Shown in pieces: positions 41,667 to 50,521 of a stretch of 64,000 bases of DNA. Location: positions 62,001 through 126,000 of the forward strand of contig NZ_JAFBGA010000018.1 in NCBI RefSeq assembly GCF_016909575.1, given 5' to 3'. This DNA comes from Streptomyces sp. HB132. Lineage in GTDB: Bacteria > Actinomycetota > Actinomycetes > Streptomycetales > Streptomycetaceae. A model generated the notes under the pieces. The model ran no database searches. It worked only from the letters and a program-made list of their open reading frames with translations, and was not told where the DNA came from. The translations under genes were made by a program, and so were the position numbers. How positions within the stretch are numbered: the first letter of the stretch is position 1; each line of letters begins with the position of its first letter.

Positions 41667-43490
41667 TCAGGCCGGTTCGGAGGTGTCCCTCACGGGAGCG
41701 TCCTCGACGCGGGAGCCGGGCGCTCCGCGGTTGGAGGCCGCCGGGCTGTGCGCGTGCTGCGGCGGAGCCTCCTCGTCCTCCGAGCCCACGCCCGCCGCCG
41801 GGGTGCGCAGGACCAGCAGGGCTACATCGTCGCCACTGGGGTTGATGCGGGCCAGGAGTTCGTCGAGGAAGTCCTCGACGTCACGGTCCGCCAGGGCCGC
41901 CGCGTGCCGCCGCAGCGCGTCGAGGCCGGCCTCGACGTCACGGGTACGGCTTTCGACGAGCCCGTCGGTGTAGAGCAGGAGCGTCGACCGGGGCGGCAGG
42001 TCCGCGTGTGCGTCGGGCCACGTCAGCCCCAGGTGAAGGGCCGAGCTGAGGCCGAGGAGTGGGCCGTGACCGGCTTCCAGGAACCAGGCGCGCCCGTCGG
42101 CGGTGACGAGCAGGGGCGGTGGATGGCCTGCGTTCACCCATCTGAGCTGCCACGGCCCGCCTTCCGGGCCTTCGATGCGTGCGAAGACGCAGGTGGCCAT
42201 GGGGGCGTCGCTCGTGTGGGTCATCGCCTCGTCCAGACGGCGCATGATCAGGCTTGGAGGCTCCGTACGGTCCCAGGCCAGAGCACGCAGCATGTTGCGG
42301 ACCTCGGCCATGTGGGCGGCGGCCTTGAGGTCGTGGCCGACGACGTCCCCGATGACCATCGTCAGGACGCCGTCGCTGAGGAGGAAGGAGTCGTACCAGT
42401 CCCCGCCGATCTCGGCGGCGCTCTCGGCCGGCCGGTAGCGGGCCGCCATCGTGAGGTGGTCGACCTGCGGCAGAGGGGTGAGGAGTTGGCGCTGCATGGT
42501 CTCGGCGACATGGCGCTGCTGCTCGGACAGCTCGGCGGCTTCCATGACGAGACCGGCGCGGCGCGCGATGTCGGACAGCACGAGGACCTCGGCCTCCGAG
42601 TACGACGCGTCCGGAGCGACGCGGGCCACGGTCAGCGCGCCGAACACCTGCCGCCGGGTGTGCAGGGGCACCACGACGGCGCAGCTGCCTCCCAGCCGGT
42701 CGAACAGCTCCCGGTGGGCGCCCGCGAGCGGGCTGTCCGGCTCCTCCTCGAGGGAGTGGGCGTCCAGGAGGACCGGCTCGGCGCTCCCCAGCGCCTGCAC
42801 GGCTGCCGAGCGGGTGGACTCCGGCCATGACGGCAACGGGCCCGTGAGCGCTTCCGCCGCCTCCTGATCGCCGGCGGTACGGACGGTGACGCGTTGCAGC
42901 TCACCAGTCTGCTCCGCCGTACGCACGTCGATCGCGGCCCAGTCGCCCATGTCGGGCACGAGCAGTCCGGCCAGTCTGTCCAGCATCTCCGGCGTGTCCA
43001 GGGCGGAGATGAGGGCCGTGGAAACCTCCGCCACCATCGTCAGCCGGGCGGTGAGCCCCTCCAGGGCGGCGAGGTAGGCCGCGGTCTGGTCGGCCGCGTC
43101 ACGGTGCAGGCTGAAATCGTGGAAGACGACCACCGCGCCTTCGAAACGCCCCTCGTGCCGCAGGGGTGTGGACGCCCAGATGACCGGGACGACGCTGCCG
43201 TCCCCGCGAAGGAGGAGTTCCTCGCTCCCCTCGGCCGGCCGGCCGCTCTCCAGCACGGTCAGCGGACCGTACTCGCTCCGCGGGACCTTGCCGCCGTCCC
43301 GCCGGCGGTGCAGCAGATCATGCATGTCGCGACCCAGGATCTGCTCCTGCGAAAGGCCCAGGAGCTGCTCGGCGCGCGGATTGCACGCGGTGAGCCGGCC
43401 GGTGGCGTCGGCGACGAAAACCCCTGCCCCCAGGCTGTCGAACACCGAGCGAATGAAGCCGATCTCCAGCGGCCCGTCCGTCGATCTCAT
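41667..43490 (-). CDS. PAS-GAF-SpoIIE serine phosphatase
   Basis: 607 aa from ATG 43490 with GAGGG upstream. A PAS domain (~8-130, GAGVFVADATGRLTACNPRA) is followed by GAF (~150-335, PVLLDAHSLEEEPDSPLAG). SpoIIE/PP2C spans ~350-570 (AEIGGDWYDSFLL, GDVVGHDLKAAAHMA, WVNAGHPPPLLV, LLYTDGLVESRT, GDDVALLVLRTP). An unstructured tail of ~40 residues ends the protein. It would dephosphorylate an anti-anti-sigma factor on sensing a signal. The third SpoIIE phosphatase in this window. Confidence 0.92.
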   Translation of the reverse strand: MRSTDGPLEIGFIRSVFDSLGAGVFVADATGRLTACNPRAEQLLGLSQEQILGRDMHDLLHRRRDGGKVPRSEYGPLTVLESGRPAEGSEELLLRGDGSVVPVIWASTPLRHEGRFEGAVVVFHDFSLHRDAADQTAAYLAALEGLTARLTMVAEVSTALISALDTPEMLDRLAGLLVPDMGDWAAIDVRTAEQTGELQRVTVRTAGDQEAAEALTGPLPSWPESTRSAAVQALGSAEPVLLDAHSLEEEPDSPLAGAHRELFDRLGGSCAVVVPLHTRRQVFGALTVARVAPDASYSEAEVLVLSDIARRAGLVMEAAELSEQQRHVAETMQRQLLTPLPQVDHLTMAARYRPAESAAEIGGDWYDSFLLSDGVLTMVIGDVVGHDLKAAAHMAEVRNMLRALAWDRTEPPSLIMRRLDEAMTHTSDAPMATCVFARIEGPEGGPWQLRWVNAGHPPPLLVTADGRAWFLEAGHGPLLGLSSALHLGLTWPDAHADLPPRSTLLLYTDGLVESRTRDVEAGLDALRRHAAALADRDVEDFLDELLARINPSGDDVALLVLRTPAAGVGSEDEEAPPQHAHSPAASNRGAPGSRVEDAPVRDTSEPA

Positions 43491-43624
43491 CGGGCCGCCC
43501 TCGTTGACCTCGCGCGGACCGTTCCGCCGGTGCCCGCCCTCGCCGCGCCCTTTGGACCACCCGGCGGCGGCATGTGCACGAACGGCATGTCGTCCGCTGC
43601 CGGAAACGCGGTCTGGGCGGTCAT
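43487..43624 (-). CDS. Possible small ORF coupled to the PAS-GAF-SpoIIE gene
   Basis: 45 codons from ATG 43624; the stop TGA overlaps the phosphatase ATG (ATGA). The product begins MTAQTAFPAADDMPFVHMPP and is otherwise Gly/Arg-rich. A GGAAGG lies about 10 bases upstream. It may be a leader peptide or a chance frame; the start-stop overlap is the only real support. Confidence 0.3.
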   Translation of the reverse strand: MTAQTAFPAADDMPFVHMPPPGGPKGAARAGTGGTVRARSTRAAR

Positions 43625-43676
43625 GCGCTCATGCCTTCCGCTTCGTGGTCGGAGCCGCGCCCGGTCGCCCGGCGAC

Positions 43677-43901
43677 TCAGGCCGGACGGCGCCCGAGGCA
43701 CCACAGCCTCTGTTCATCATTCATCCGGCGCCCTCTTTCCGCCGCTCGGGAGGGCTCACCGCCGCCGGGTTCGGCTTGCCAGGGGCTCCGCCGCCCGGGA
43801 AGGCCCGCGCACCGGCCGACCTGCGCGAGTGCGCCGTTGTACCTGCCGATCAGGGTGCGGACGGCGTCGACGACGTACACGTCGCGGGGACGGAAGCTCA
43901 T
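43677..43901 (-). pseudogene. Thiolase (pcaF-like) truncated after about 29 codons
   Basis: ATG 43901 overlaps the pcaJ-type stop (ATGA). The first 28 residues, MSFRPRDVYVVDAVRTLIGR-YNGALAQV, are the N-terminus of an acetyl-CoA C-acyltransferase such as beta-ketoadipyl-CoA thiolase. After that the frame continues about 46 codons into unrelated sequence and stops at 43677. The active-site Cys and His regions are absent, so it cannot be functional. A deletion that joined the gene start to unrelated DNA is the simplest explanation. Confidence 0.8.
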
Positions 43902-44569
43902 GACGTGATCTTTTCGGCGGTACGCACGGCGGTACGCACGGCGGTACGGACCGGAGCGGCGGTTCGCTCCAGGACCTCGGCGGCACTCACTCCGGGGGCG
44001 GTCTCCACCAGGACCAGGCCGGCGTCGGTCACGTCGAGCACGGCCAGGTCCGTGATGACGCGGTGGACGCACGCTCTGCCGGTCAGCGGCAGGGTGCACT
44101 CCTCGACGATCTTCGGGCTGCCGTCCTTGGCGGTGTGCGTCATGGTCACGATGACGCGCCGGGCCCCGTGCACGAGGTCCATGGCGCCGCCGATGCCGGT
44201 CACCAACTTCCCCGGAACCGCCCAGTTGGCGAGGTCCCCCCGGGCCGAGACCTCCATGGCCCCGAGTACGGCTGCGTCGATGTGACCGCCGCGGATCATG
44301 CCGAAGGAGAGAGCCGAGTCGAAGAACGACGCCCCCGGCCGGACGGTCACCGTCTCCTTGCCCGCGTTGATGAGATCGGGATCGACGTCCTCGTCGTACG
44401 GGAAGGCGCCGGTGCCCAGGATGCCGTTCTCGGATTCCAGGACGACGTGTACGCCCTCGGGCAGGTGGTTCGGGATCAGCGTCGGCAGCCCGATACCGAG
44501 GTTGACGTACTCGCCGTCGCGCAGCTCCGCGGCCGCCCTGGCGGCCATCTCGTTCCGGTTCCAGGCCAT
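43898..44569 (-). CDS. pcaJ: 3-oxoacid (beta-ketoadipate) CoA-transferase, beta subunit
   Basis: 223 aa from ATG 44569, overlapping the alpha subunit stop (TGATG). Family I CoA-transferase with catalytic Glu in VVLESENGILG (about residue 47), and YVNLGIGLPTLIPNHL, GGHIDAAVLGAMEV. The C-terminus carries APVRTAVRTAVRTAEKITS, from a 12-bp repeat near 43919-43950. The symbol is inferred from the thiolase remnant behind and the IclR regulator ahead; scoB/atoA type is possible. Confidence 0.85.
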   Translation of the reverse strand: MAWNRNEMAARAAAELRDGEYVNLGIGLPTLIPNHLPEGVHVVLESENGILGTGAFPYDEDVDPDLINAGKETVTVRPGASFFDSALSFGMIRGGHIDAAVLGAMEVSARGDLANWAVPGKLVTGIGGAMDLVHGARRVIVTMTHTAKDGSPKIVEECTLPLTGRACVHRVITDLAVLDVTDAGLVLVETAPGVSAAEVLERTAAPVRTAVRTAVRTAEKITS

Positions 44570-45339
44570 CAGACCCGTGCCTCCCGCTCCGTGACCGTCC
44601 GCTTCTCGACCTTCTTGTCCACGGCCTGTCCCGGGGTCAGCGCGACCACCCGCTGCACGAAGATGCCCGGCAGGTGCACGTGGTCCGGGTCGATCTCGCC
44701 CGGCTCGACCAGTTCCTCGACCTCCGCGACGGTGATGCGGCCCGCCATGGCGGCGAGCGGATTGAAGTTGCGAGCGGACTTGTTGAAGACCAGGTTTCCG
44801 TGCCGGTCGCCCTTCGCCGCCCTGACGAGGGCGAAGTCGGTGCGGATGCTGTGCTCCAGGACGTATTCCGTGCCGTCGAAGTCGCGAACCTCCTTGGCCG
44901 GGGAGGCCACGGCCACGCCGCCCCCACCGTCGTAGCGCCAGGGGAGGCCGCCTTCGGCGACCTGCGTTCCCACGCCTGCGGGGGTGTAGAAGGCGGGTAT
45001 CCCGGCCCCGCCGGCCCGAAGCCGTTCGGCCAGCGTGCCCTGCGGGATGAGCTCGAGCTCCAGCTCGCCCCCGAGGTACTGACGGGCGAACTCCTTGTTC
45101 CCGCCGATGTACGAGCCGGTCACCCGGCTGATCCGGCCGGCCGAGAGCAGCACCGCGAGGCCGGAGTCCATCGCTCCGCAGTTGTTGGACACGACTCCGA
45201 GCCCGCCGACACCGCTCGCGTACAGGGCATCGATCAACACGTTCGGCACGCCGCTGAGGCCGAAGCCCCCCACCGCCACCGACGCGCCGTCCGGCACGTC
45301 GGCGACGGCCAGCGCCGCCGACGCGACCACCTTGTCCAT
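44569..45339 (-). CDS. pcaI: 3-oxoacid (beta-ketoadipate) CoA-transferase, alpha subunit
   Basis: 256 aa from ATG 45339 (MDKVVASAALAVADVPDGAS); ATG 45351 adds four residues. CoA-binding Gly-rich segment VAVGGFGLSGVPNVLIDAL, then VSNNCGAMDSGLAVLL and GSYIGGNKEFARQYLGGELE. With the beta subunit it transfers CoA from succinyl-CoA to a 3-oxoacid. The operator lies 30 bp upstream of the start. Confidence 0.87.
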   Translation of the reverse strand: MDKVVASAALAVADVPDGASVAVGGFGLSGVPNVLIDALYASGVGGLGVVSNNCGAMDSGLAVLLSAGRISRVTGSYIGGNKEFARQYLGGELELELIPQGTLAERLRAGGAGIPAFYTPAGVGTQVAEGGLPWRYDGGGGVAVASPAKEVRDFDGTEYVLEHSIRTDFALVRAAKGDRHGNLVFNKSARNFNPLAAMAGRITVAEVEELVEPGEIDPDHVHLPGIFVQRVVALTPGQAVDKKVEKRTVTEREARV

Positions 45340-45368
45340 GGAACCGACCATCCTTGAGTGTTCGCATG

Positions 45369-45384
45369 GTGAAATTTATTTCAC
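45369..45384. promoter_or_regulatory. Palindrome GTGAAA-N4-TTTCAC, likely IclR-type operator
   Basis: Perfect 6-bp arms in an AT-rich patch (GTGAAATTTATTTCAC) within the 128-bp gap between divergent pcaI and the IclR-family gene. Position and form suit binding by that regulator and control of both genes. Confidence 0.75.
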
Positions 45385-45467
45385 TATGATGCTGTGAGTC
45401 TGCCGCCCGGATCGGAGCCCTGTCAACGGGGCCAGGGAACCTCCGGGCGCACCCGACGGGAGAACAG

Positions 45468-47132
45468 ATGCCACCGACCAGTCCCGACCGGCCAGGCGCG
45501 CAGCCCCCCGCGGAGGCCGTCGCCCCGCTCATGCGCGGCATCTGCGTTCTGCGCCGGCTGACCGACGCGGACGGCTCCCTCAGCCTCAGCGACCTGGAAC
45601 GCGCCACCGGACTCGCCCGCTCGACCGTCGACCGCGTCACGCTGACCCTCGCCCGCACGGGATACGTGCGCCTGGACGGCCGGACCGTCACCCTCGCACC
45701 GCGCCTGATGGAGCTGGGCAACGCCTATCTGTCCTCGGTCCGCATCCCCGGCCTGCTCGGCGACCTGGTGGACGCCCTCGCCGACGAACTCGACGAGTCC
45801 GTGTCGCTGGCGGTGCCCGACGGCGAGGACATCCGCTTCGTGCACCAGGCCACCCGGCGCCGCGCGATGTCCCTGAGCTTCCGCATCGGTGACCTGCTGC
45901 CCGCGGAACGGACCGCCCCGGGCACTGTCTTCGCCACTGTCTGGGGGCCCGAGCAATGGCACGCATGGCGGGAGAGGTCGGCCGCCGACCCCGACGGCAC
46001 CGGCTACCCGTCCCTGCCGCGGCGCCGCCGCCCGTCGGACGAACCCTTCGAGGACCGCGTCGACGCGGCGCGGGCCGACGGCTGGGCCCTGGACGACCAG
46101 CTCATCGAACCCGGTCTCCTCGCCCTCGCCGTACCCGTACGGCACCCCGCCGGAGGCATCGCGTGCGTGCTCAGCGTCGTCAGTCACACCAGTCGGCACA
46201 GTGCGCAGGGCCTCCGCGACAGCCTGCTGCCCCGGCTGCGCGATGCCGCCGCGGCCATGGAGAGCCGGCTGCGTGACGCCCCTCCCGGCGGCACCGAACC
46301 GACCCCGGGGTCCCTGGCCTCATGGACGGCCGCCTCGAAGCAGGAACTGGGGCGGGAGTTCGTCGAGTCCCTCGCCAGGGGACTCACCGTCATCACCGCC
46401 TTCGGCGACACCGGCGACGCCCTGACGCTCAGCGCCGTCGCCCGCGCCACCGGTCTGTCCCGCGCCTCCGCGCGCCGCGCCCTGATCACCCTCGAACACC
46501 TCGGTTACGTGGCGGTCGACGGGCGCGGACACCGGCTGACCCCCCGTGTCCTGGCGCTCGGATACCCGCCGCTCTCCCGCGTCACCCTGCCGAGGATCGC
46601 GGAACCGCACCTCGTCGCGCTGGCAGGGCGGATCCACGAATCCACGTCCCTCGCCGTCCTGGTCGACGACTCGGTGCAGTATGTGGCGCGTGCCGCCACC
46701 CACCGCATCATGAACGTCAACATCACCGTCGGCACCCGATTCCCCGCCTACGCCACCTCGCTCGGCCGAGTCCTGCTCGCCGGCCTGCCCGCCGCCGGAC
46801 TGGGGCCCCTCCTCGACCACGCGGAGCTGCGCCCGCTCGCCCCCCACACCCTCACCCGCCGTGCCGCACTCGAAGCCGTGCTCGAACGCGTGCGTGCCGA
46901 GGGATACGCCCTGGTCGACGAGGAGCTGGAGGCCGGCCTGCGCTCGATCGCCGTACCCGTGCGGGACCGGACCGGCGAAGCGGTCGCGGCCATCAACGTC
47001 GCCATGCACAGCAGCAGCCGGACGATCGACGAGTGCCTCGAGTACGTGCTGCCCCTACTGCGCCTCACCGCAGGGAACATCGAGGCCGAACTGCACACCG
47101 CGGCCCGCTTCGCCCGGGTGGCCACGGTGTGA
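45468..47132 (+). CDS. Double-domain IclR-family regulator
   Basis: 554 aa from ATG 45468 with GGGAG upstream. It contains two full IclR modules. The first has HTH at ~25-75 (SLSDLERATGLARSTVDRVT) and an effector domain to ~275. The second has HTH at ~315-370 (TLSAVARATGLSRASARRAL) and an effector domain to ~550 ending 'VAAINVAMHSSSRTIDECLE'. Tandem IclR proteins beside pcaIJ regulate beta-ketoadipate genes in several actinobacteria. It probably senses a protocatechuate-pathway intermediate, and probably controls pcaIJ. Confidence 0.9.
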   Translation: MPPTSPDRPGAQPPAEAVAPLMRGICVLRRLTDADGSLSLSDLERATGLARSTVDRVTLTLARTGYVRLDGRTVTLAPRLMELGNAYLSSVRIPGLLGDLVDALADELDESVSLAVPDGEDIRFVHQATRRRAMSLSFRIGDLLPAERTAPGTVFATVWGPEQWHAWRERSAADPDGTGYPSLPRRRRPSDEPFEDRVDAARADGWALDDQLIEPGLLALAVPVRHPAGGIACVLSVVSHTSRHSAQGLRDSLLPRLRDAAAAMESRLRDAPPGGTEPTPGSLASWTAASKQELGREFVESLARGLTVITAFGDTGDALTLSAVARATGLSRASARRALITLEHLGYVAVDGRGHRLTPRVLALGYPPLSRVTLPRIAEPHLVALAGRIHESTSLAVLVDDSVQYVARAATHRIMNVNITVGTRFPAYATSLGRVLLAGLPAAGLGPLLDHAELRPLAPHTLTRRAALEAVLERVRAEGYALVDEELEAGLRSIAVPVRDRTGEAVAAINVAMHSSSRTIDECLEYVLPLLRLTAGNIEAELHTAARFARVATV

Positions 47133-47416
47133 TCCGGGCCGAGGAGCGCCCCGGCCCGGCCCCTGTCGGACCGGCCGGTGACGGGAGCGGGGACCTGCCC
47201 GCGACGGCACGGGCCTGTCGCGCACCGACGTGGGTAGGCGACCGTTCGACGGGCCGCGCGCTCGTCACCCGCTCCGTCCGGGCGCGGGAGGCCCTGCCGC
47301 ACCGCCGGGCCCGCTCCGGGTGCGGAGGGCGACGCGGGAACGGAGGATGCGAGGGTGGCGAGCCGGGCCGGCCGGCCCCTTCGTACCGAGAAGCGACATC
47401 CGAGGGAGACAACACC

Positions 47417-49597
47417 ATGGCGCCCGAGCGATCCTCTTCCGGCAGCACCGCACCCCGCGACCCGGGGCTCGCCCTTCCCGTGGCCGGCCGGGCCGGGTGG
47501 AGCGAGGTGGACCTGCGCGCGGTGGACACCGTAAGGGTGCTCGCCGCGGACGCCGTCCAGAGGACCGGCAACGGACACCCCGGTACGGCGATGAGCCTGG
47601 CCCCGCTCGCCTACCTGCTGTTCCAGCAGGTCATGCGGCACGACCCCGCCGACGACCAGTGGCTGGGCAGGGACCGGTTCGTCCTCTCGTGCGGCCACAC
47701 CAGCCTCACGCTGTACATCCAGCTCTACCTCGCCGGCTACGGCCTGGAGATGGACGATCTCAAGGCGCTGCGGACCTGGGACTCGGCGACCCCGGGCCAC
47801 CCGGAGTACCGGCACACCCGCGGCGTCGAGATCACCACGGGCCCGCTGGGCCAGGGGATGGGCGCCTCCGTCGGGATGGCGATGGCGGCACGCCGGGAGA
47901 GGGGCCTGCTCGACCCGGACGCCGCGCGGGGAACCAGCCCCTTCGACCACCACGTGTACGTGCTGGCGTCCGACGGCGACATGATGGAGGGCGTCGCGTC
48001 CGAGGCCGCGTCGCTGGCCGGTCATCAGCGGCTGGGCAACCTGATCACCTTCTACGACTCCAACCACATCTCCATCGAGGACGACACCGACATCTCCTTC
48101 AGCGAGGACGTGCCGGCCCGTTTCGCCGCCTACGGATGGCACGTGCAGACCGTGGACTGGACACGCACAGGCGACTACGTCGAGGACGTCGACGCACTGC
48201 TCGCCGCGATCGAGGCCGCGAAGGCGGAGCAGGACCGGCCCTCGCTGATCATGCTGCACACGATCATCGGCTGGCCGGCCCCGACGAAGCAGAACACCGG
48301 CAAGGCCCACGGGGCTGCCCTGGGGGACGAGGAGGTCGCCGGAACCAAGCGGCTCCTCGGATTCGACCCCGAGGCGCACTTCCCCGTCGAGGACGAGGTC
48401 CTCGCCCATACACGAGCCGTGGGCGAGCGGGGCAGGGACGCCCGGAACCGCTGGCAGCGGACCTACGAGGAATGGCGCACCGCCAACCCGGAGCGTGCGG
48501 CCCTGCTGGACCGGCTGCGGGAACAGGAACTGCCCGACGGCTGGACCGACTCCCTGCCCGACTTCCCGGCCGACGCGAAGGGCATGGCCACCCGCAAGGC
48601 GTCCGGCCAGGTACTCACCGCTCTCGCACCGGTCCTGCCCGAGCTGTGGGGCGGGTCCGCGGACCTCGCGGGCAGCAACAACACCACCATGGACGGCGAG
48701 CCCTCCTTCGTCCCCACCGACCGGCAGACGACGGAGTTCGCCGGAGGCCCCTACGGGCGGACCCTGCACTTCGGAATCCGTGAGCACGCCATGGGCGCCG
48801 TGCTCAACGGCATCGCGCTGCAGAGTCTGACGCGCCCGTACGGCGGCACGTTCCTCACGTTCAGCGACTACATGCGTCCCGCGGTCCGCCTCGCAGCCCT
48901 GATGAAGCTGCCCGCCACCTACGTGTGGACCCACGACTCGATCGGACTGGGCGAGGACGGCCCCACCCACCAGCCCGTCGAGCACCTCGCCGCCCTGCGC
49001 GCGATCCCCGGCCTCGACGTCGTACGCCCCGGCGACGCCAACGAGACCACCACCTGCTGGCGGACGATCCTTGAGCACACCGACCGCCCGGCCGGTCTCG
49101 TCCTGACCCGGCAGAACCTTCCTGTGCTCGACCGCGCGGACGGTGTCCACGCCCCGGCCGAGCGGGCCGCCCGCGGCGCCTACGTCCTCGTGGAGGCATC
49201 CGGAACAGCCCCCGACGTCATTCTGGTGGCGACGGGGTCCGAGGTCCACATCGCTCTCGACGCCCGCAAACTGCTGGTAGACGAAGGGCTGGCCGTCCGC
49301 GTGGTCTCGATGCCCTGCCGCGAATGGTTCGCCGAGCAGCCGCTGTCCTACCAGGACGAGGTACTGCCGCCCGACGTACGCGCCCGCGTCAGCGTCGAGG
49401 CCGCCGTCGGCCAGGGCTGGCGCGAGGTGGTCGGCGACGCGGGCCGGATCGTCAGCCTGGAGCACTACGGCGCTTCCGCCGACTACCAGCGGCTGTACGA
49501 CGAGTTCGGCATCACCGCCGAAGCGGTCGCCGCAGCGGCACGCGCCAGTATCCGCGACGCGGTGGAGCCCCCGAGGCCGGGCGGGCGGAGGACCTGA
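47417..49597 (+). CDS. tkt: Transketolase
   Basis: 726 aa from ATG 47417 with GAGGGAGA upstream. Thiamine-diphosphate enzyme of the pentose phosphate pathway. GNGHPGTAMS, the TPP motif ASDGDMMEGVASEAASLAGH then NLITFYDSNHISIEDD, and the second-domain catalytic Glu in GIREHAMG are all present. Streptomyces usually has a tkt-tal-zwf cluster; this copy has no tal neighbour, so it is probably an extra paralogue. Confidence 0.93.
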   Translation: MAPERSSSGSTAPRDPGLALPVAGRAGWSEVDLRAVDTVRVLAADAVQRTGNGHPGTAMSLAPLAYLLFQQVMRHDPADDQWLGRDRFVLSCGHTSLTLYIQLYLAGYGLEMDDLKALRTWDSATPGHPEYRHTRGVEITTGPLGQGMGASVGMAMAARRERGLLDPDAARGTSPFDHHVYVLASDGDMMEGVASEAASLAGHQRLGNLITFYDSNHISIEDDTDISFSEDVPARFAAYGWHVQTVDWTRTGDYVEDVDALLAAIEAAKAEQDRPSLIMLHTIIGWPAPTKQNTGKAHGAALGDEEVAGTKRLLGFDPEAHFPVEDEVLAHTRAVGERGRDARNRWQRTYEEWRTANPERAALLDRLREQELPDGWTDSLPDFPADAKGMATRKASGQVLTALAPVLPELWGGSADLAGSNNTTMDGEPSFVPTDRQTTEFAGGPYGRTLHFGIREHAMGAVLNGIALQSLTRPYGGTFLTFSDYMRPAVRLAALMKLPATYVWTHDSIGLGEDGPTHQPVEHLAALRAIPGLDVVRPGDANETTTCWRTILEHTDRPAGLVLTRQNLPVLDRADGVHAPAERAARGAYVLVEASGTAPDVILVATGSEVHIALDARKLLVDEGLAVRVVSMPCREWFAEQPLSYQDEVLPPDVRARVSVEAAVGQGWREVVGDAGRIVSLEHYGASADYQRLYDEFGITAEAVAAAARASIRDAVEPPRPGGRRT

Positions 49598-49741
49598 GAA
49601 TCCGGGCGGCAACCGGATCCAGCCGGACATGACGCCCCTGATCCCCATCTCCCGGATCACCCGCCGCCCGCCCGGGACGACGAGTCCGACGAGGTGACAG
49701 CCGTACCGGCGGATCACATCCAAGGGCTTACGCTCCCGGGC

Positions 49742-50482
49742 ATGACCAAGTTCTTCGTCACCGTGTGCCTGCCTCCGACCGCTCCCCGGAAGCTTCCACG
49801 GGCGATAGCCGCCGCCATGGCGCCCTACGACGCCAACCTCACCGAGGGATGGAATCCGGTCGGCCACTGGGACCGGTGGGCCATTCACTCCAGCCCGGGC
49901 AACGCCTACCTCGTGATGCCGCAGCACGACGGCGACCGCAGGCTCGTCACGGCCTCGACCGTGCCTCGCAGAAAGGCCGCGCTCGACGCCCTCGGACCGC
50001 TGGAGTGCCACGGCGGGCCCCGGGGTCTGCTCGATTTCGACCGTATGCGGGAACGAGCGGCGAGCACGCATGACGCCCTGCTCGCCGCTTGGACCGAGCT
50101 GACCGCTGCACACCCCCCGGCCCGGCCGCTCTCCGACTTCGCCGCCCGCCACGACGCCGAGCCCGGGAGGTACTCCTTGGCGGACGCCAGGGCGGATCAC
50201 CTGGCCCAGCCGCTGGTGCAGGACGTGGCACGGCGGGCGGTCGCGGGAGACCCGCACTTCGACACGTCGTTCCTCACCGGCGACCCGGTCGCGTACTTCG
50301 CGCAGGAGCACGAGGAAGCACGGCTGTGGGCGGTCCGGTGCGCCGTGCCCGGCTTCGCACTTGTCAGGCTCGACGGCTCGTGGGCGGACGCGGACACGGA
50401 CGGCCACTGGGAACGGGCCAACCGCTATCTCGACGGCCTCGACCCCGAGACCGTCGTCCTCGACCTGCTCTGTCACTCCTGA
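49742..50482 (+). CDS. Hypothetical protein
   Basis: 246 aa from ATG 49742. No clear ribosome site. The protein is soluble ('MTKFFVTVCLPPTAPRKLPR'), with a conserved-looking core WNPVGHWDRWAIHSSPGNAY and an acidic end DGHWERANRYLDGLDPETVV. No membrane segment, signal peptide or recognised domain. Convergent with the peptide-exporter gene. Confidence 0.68.
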   Translation: MTKFFVTVCLPPTAPRKLPRAIAAAMAPYDANLTEGWNPVGHWDRWAIHSSPGNAYLVMPQHDGDRRLVTASTVPRRKAALDALGPLECHGGPRGLLDFDRMRERAASTHDALLAAWTELTAAHPPARPLSDFAARHDAEPGRYSLADARADHLAQPLVQDVARRAVAGDPHFDTSFLTGDPVAYFAQEHEEARLWAVRCAVPGFALVRLDGSWADADTDGHWERANRYLDGLDPETVVLDLLCHS

Positions 50483-50521
50483 GCCGCACCACCGGCCCGA
50501 ACCGCCCGGCGGAGCCCCTGA

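Noticed and set aside
46748..50476. Very long minus-strand open frame opposite transketolase and IclR genes
   Set aside because: Typical GC-rich antisense frame; the plus strand encodes clear IclR and transketolase proteins, and the minus product has no domain.
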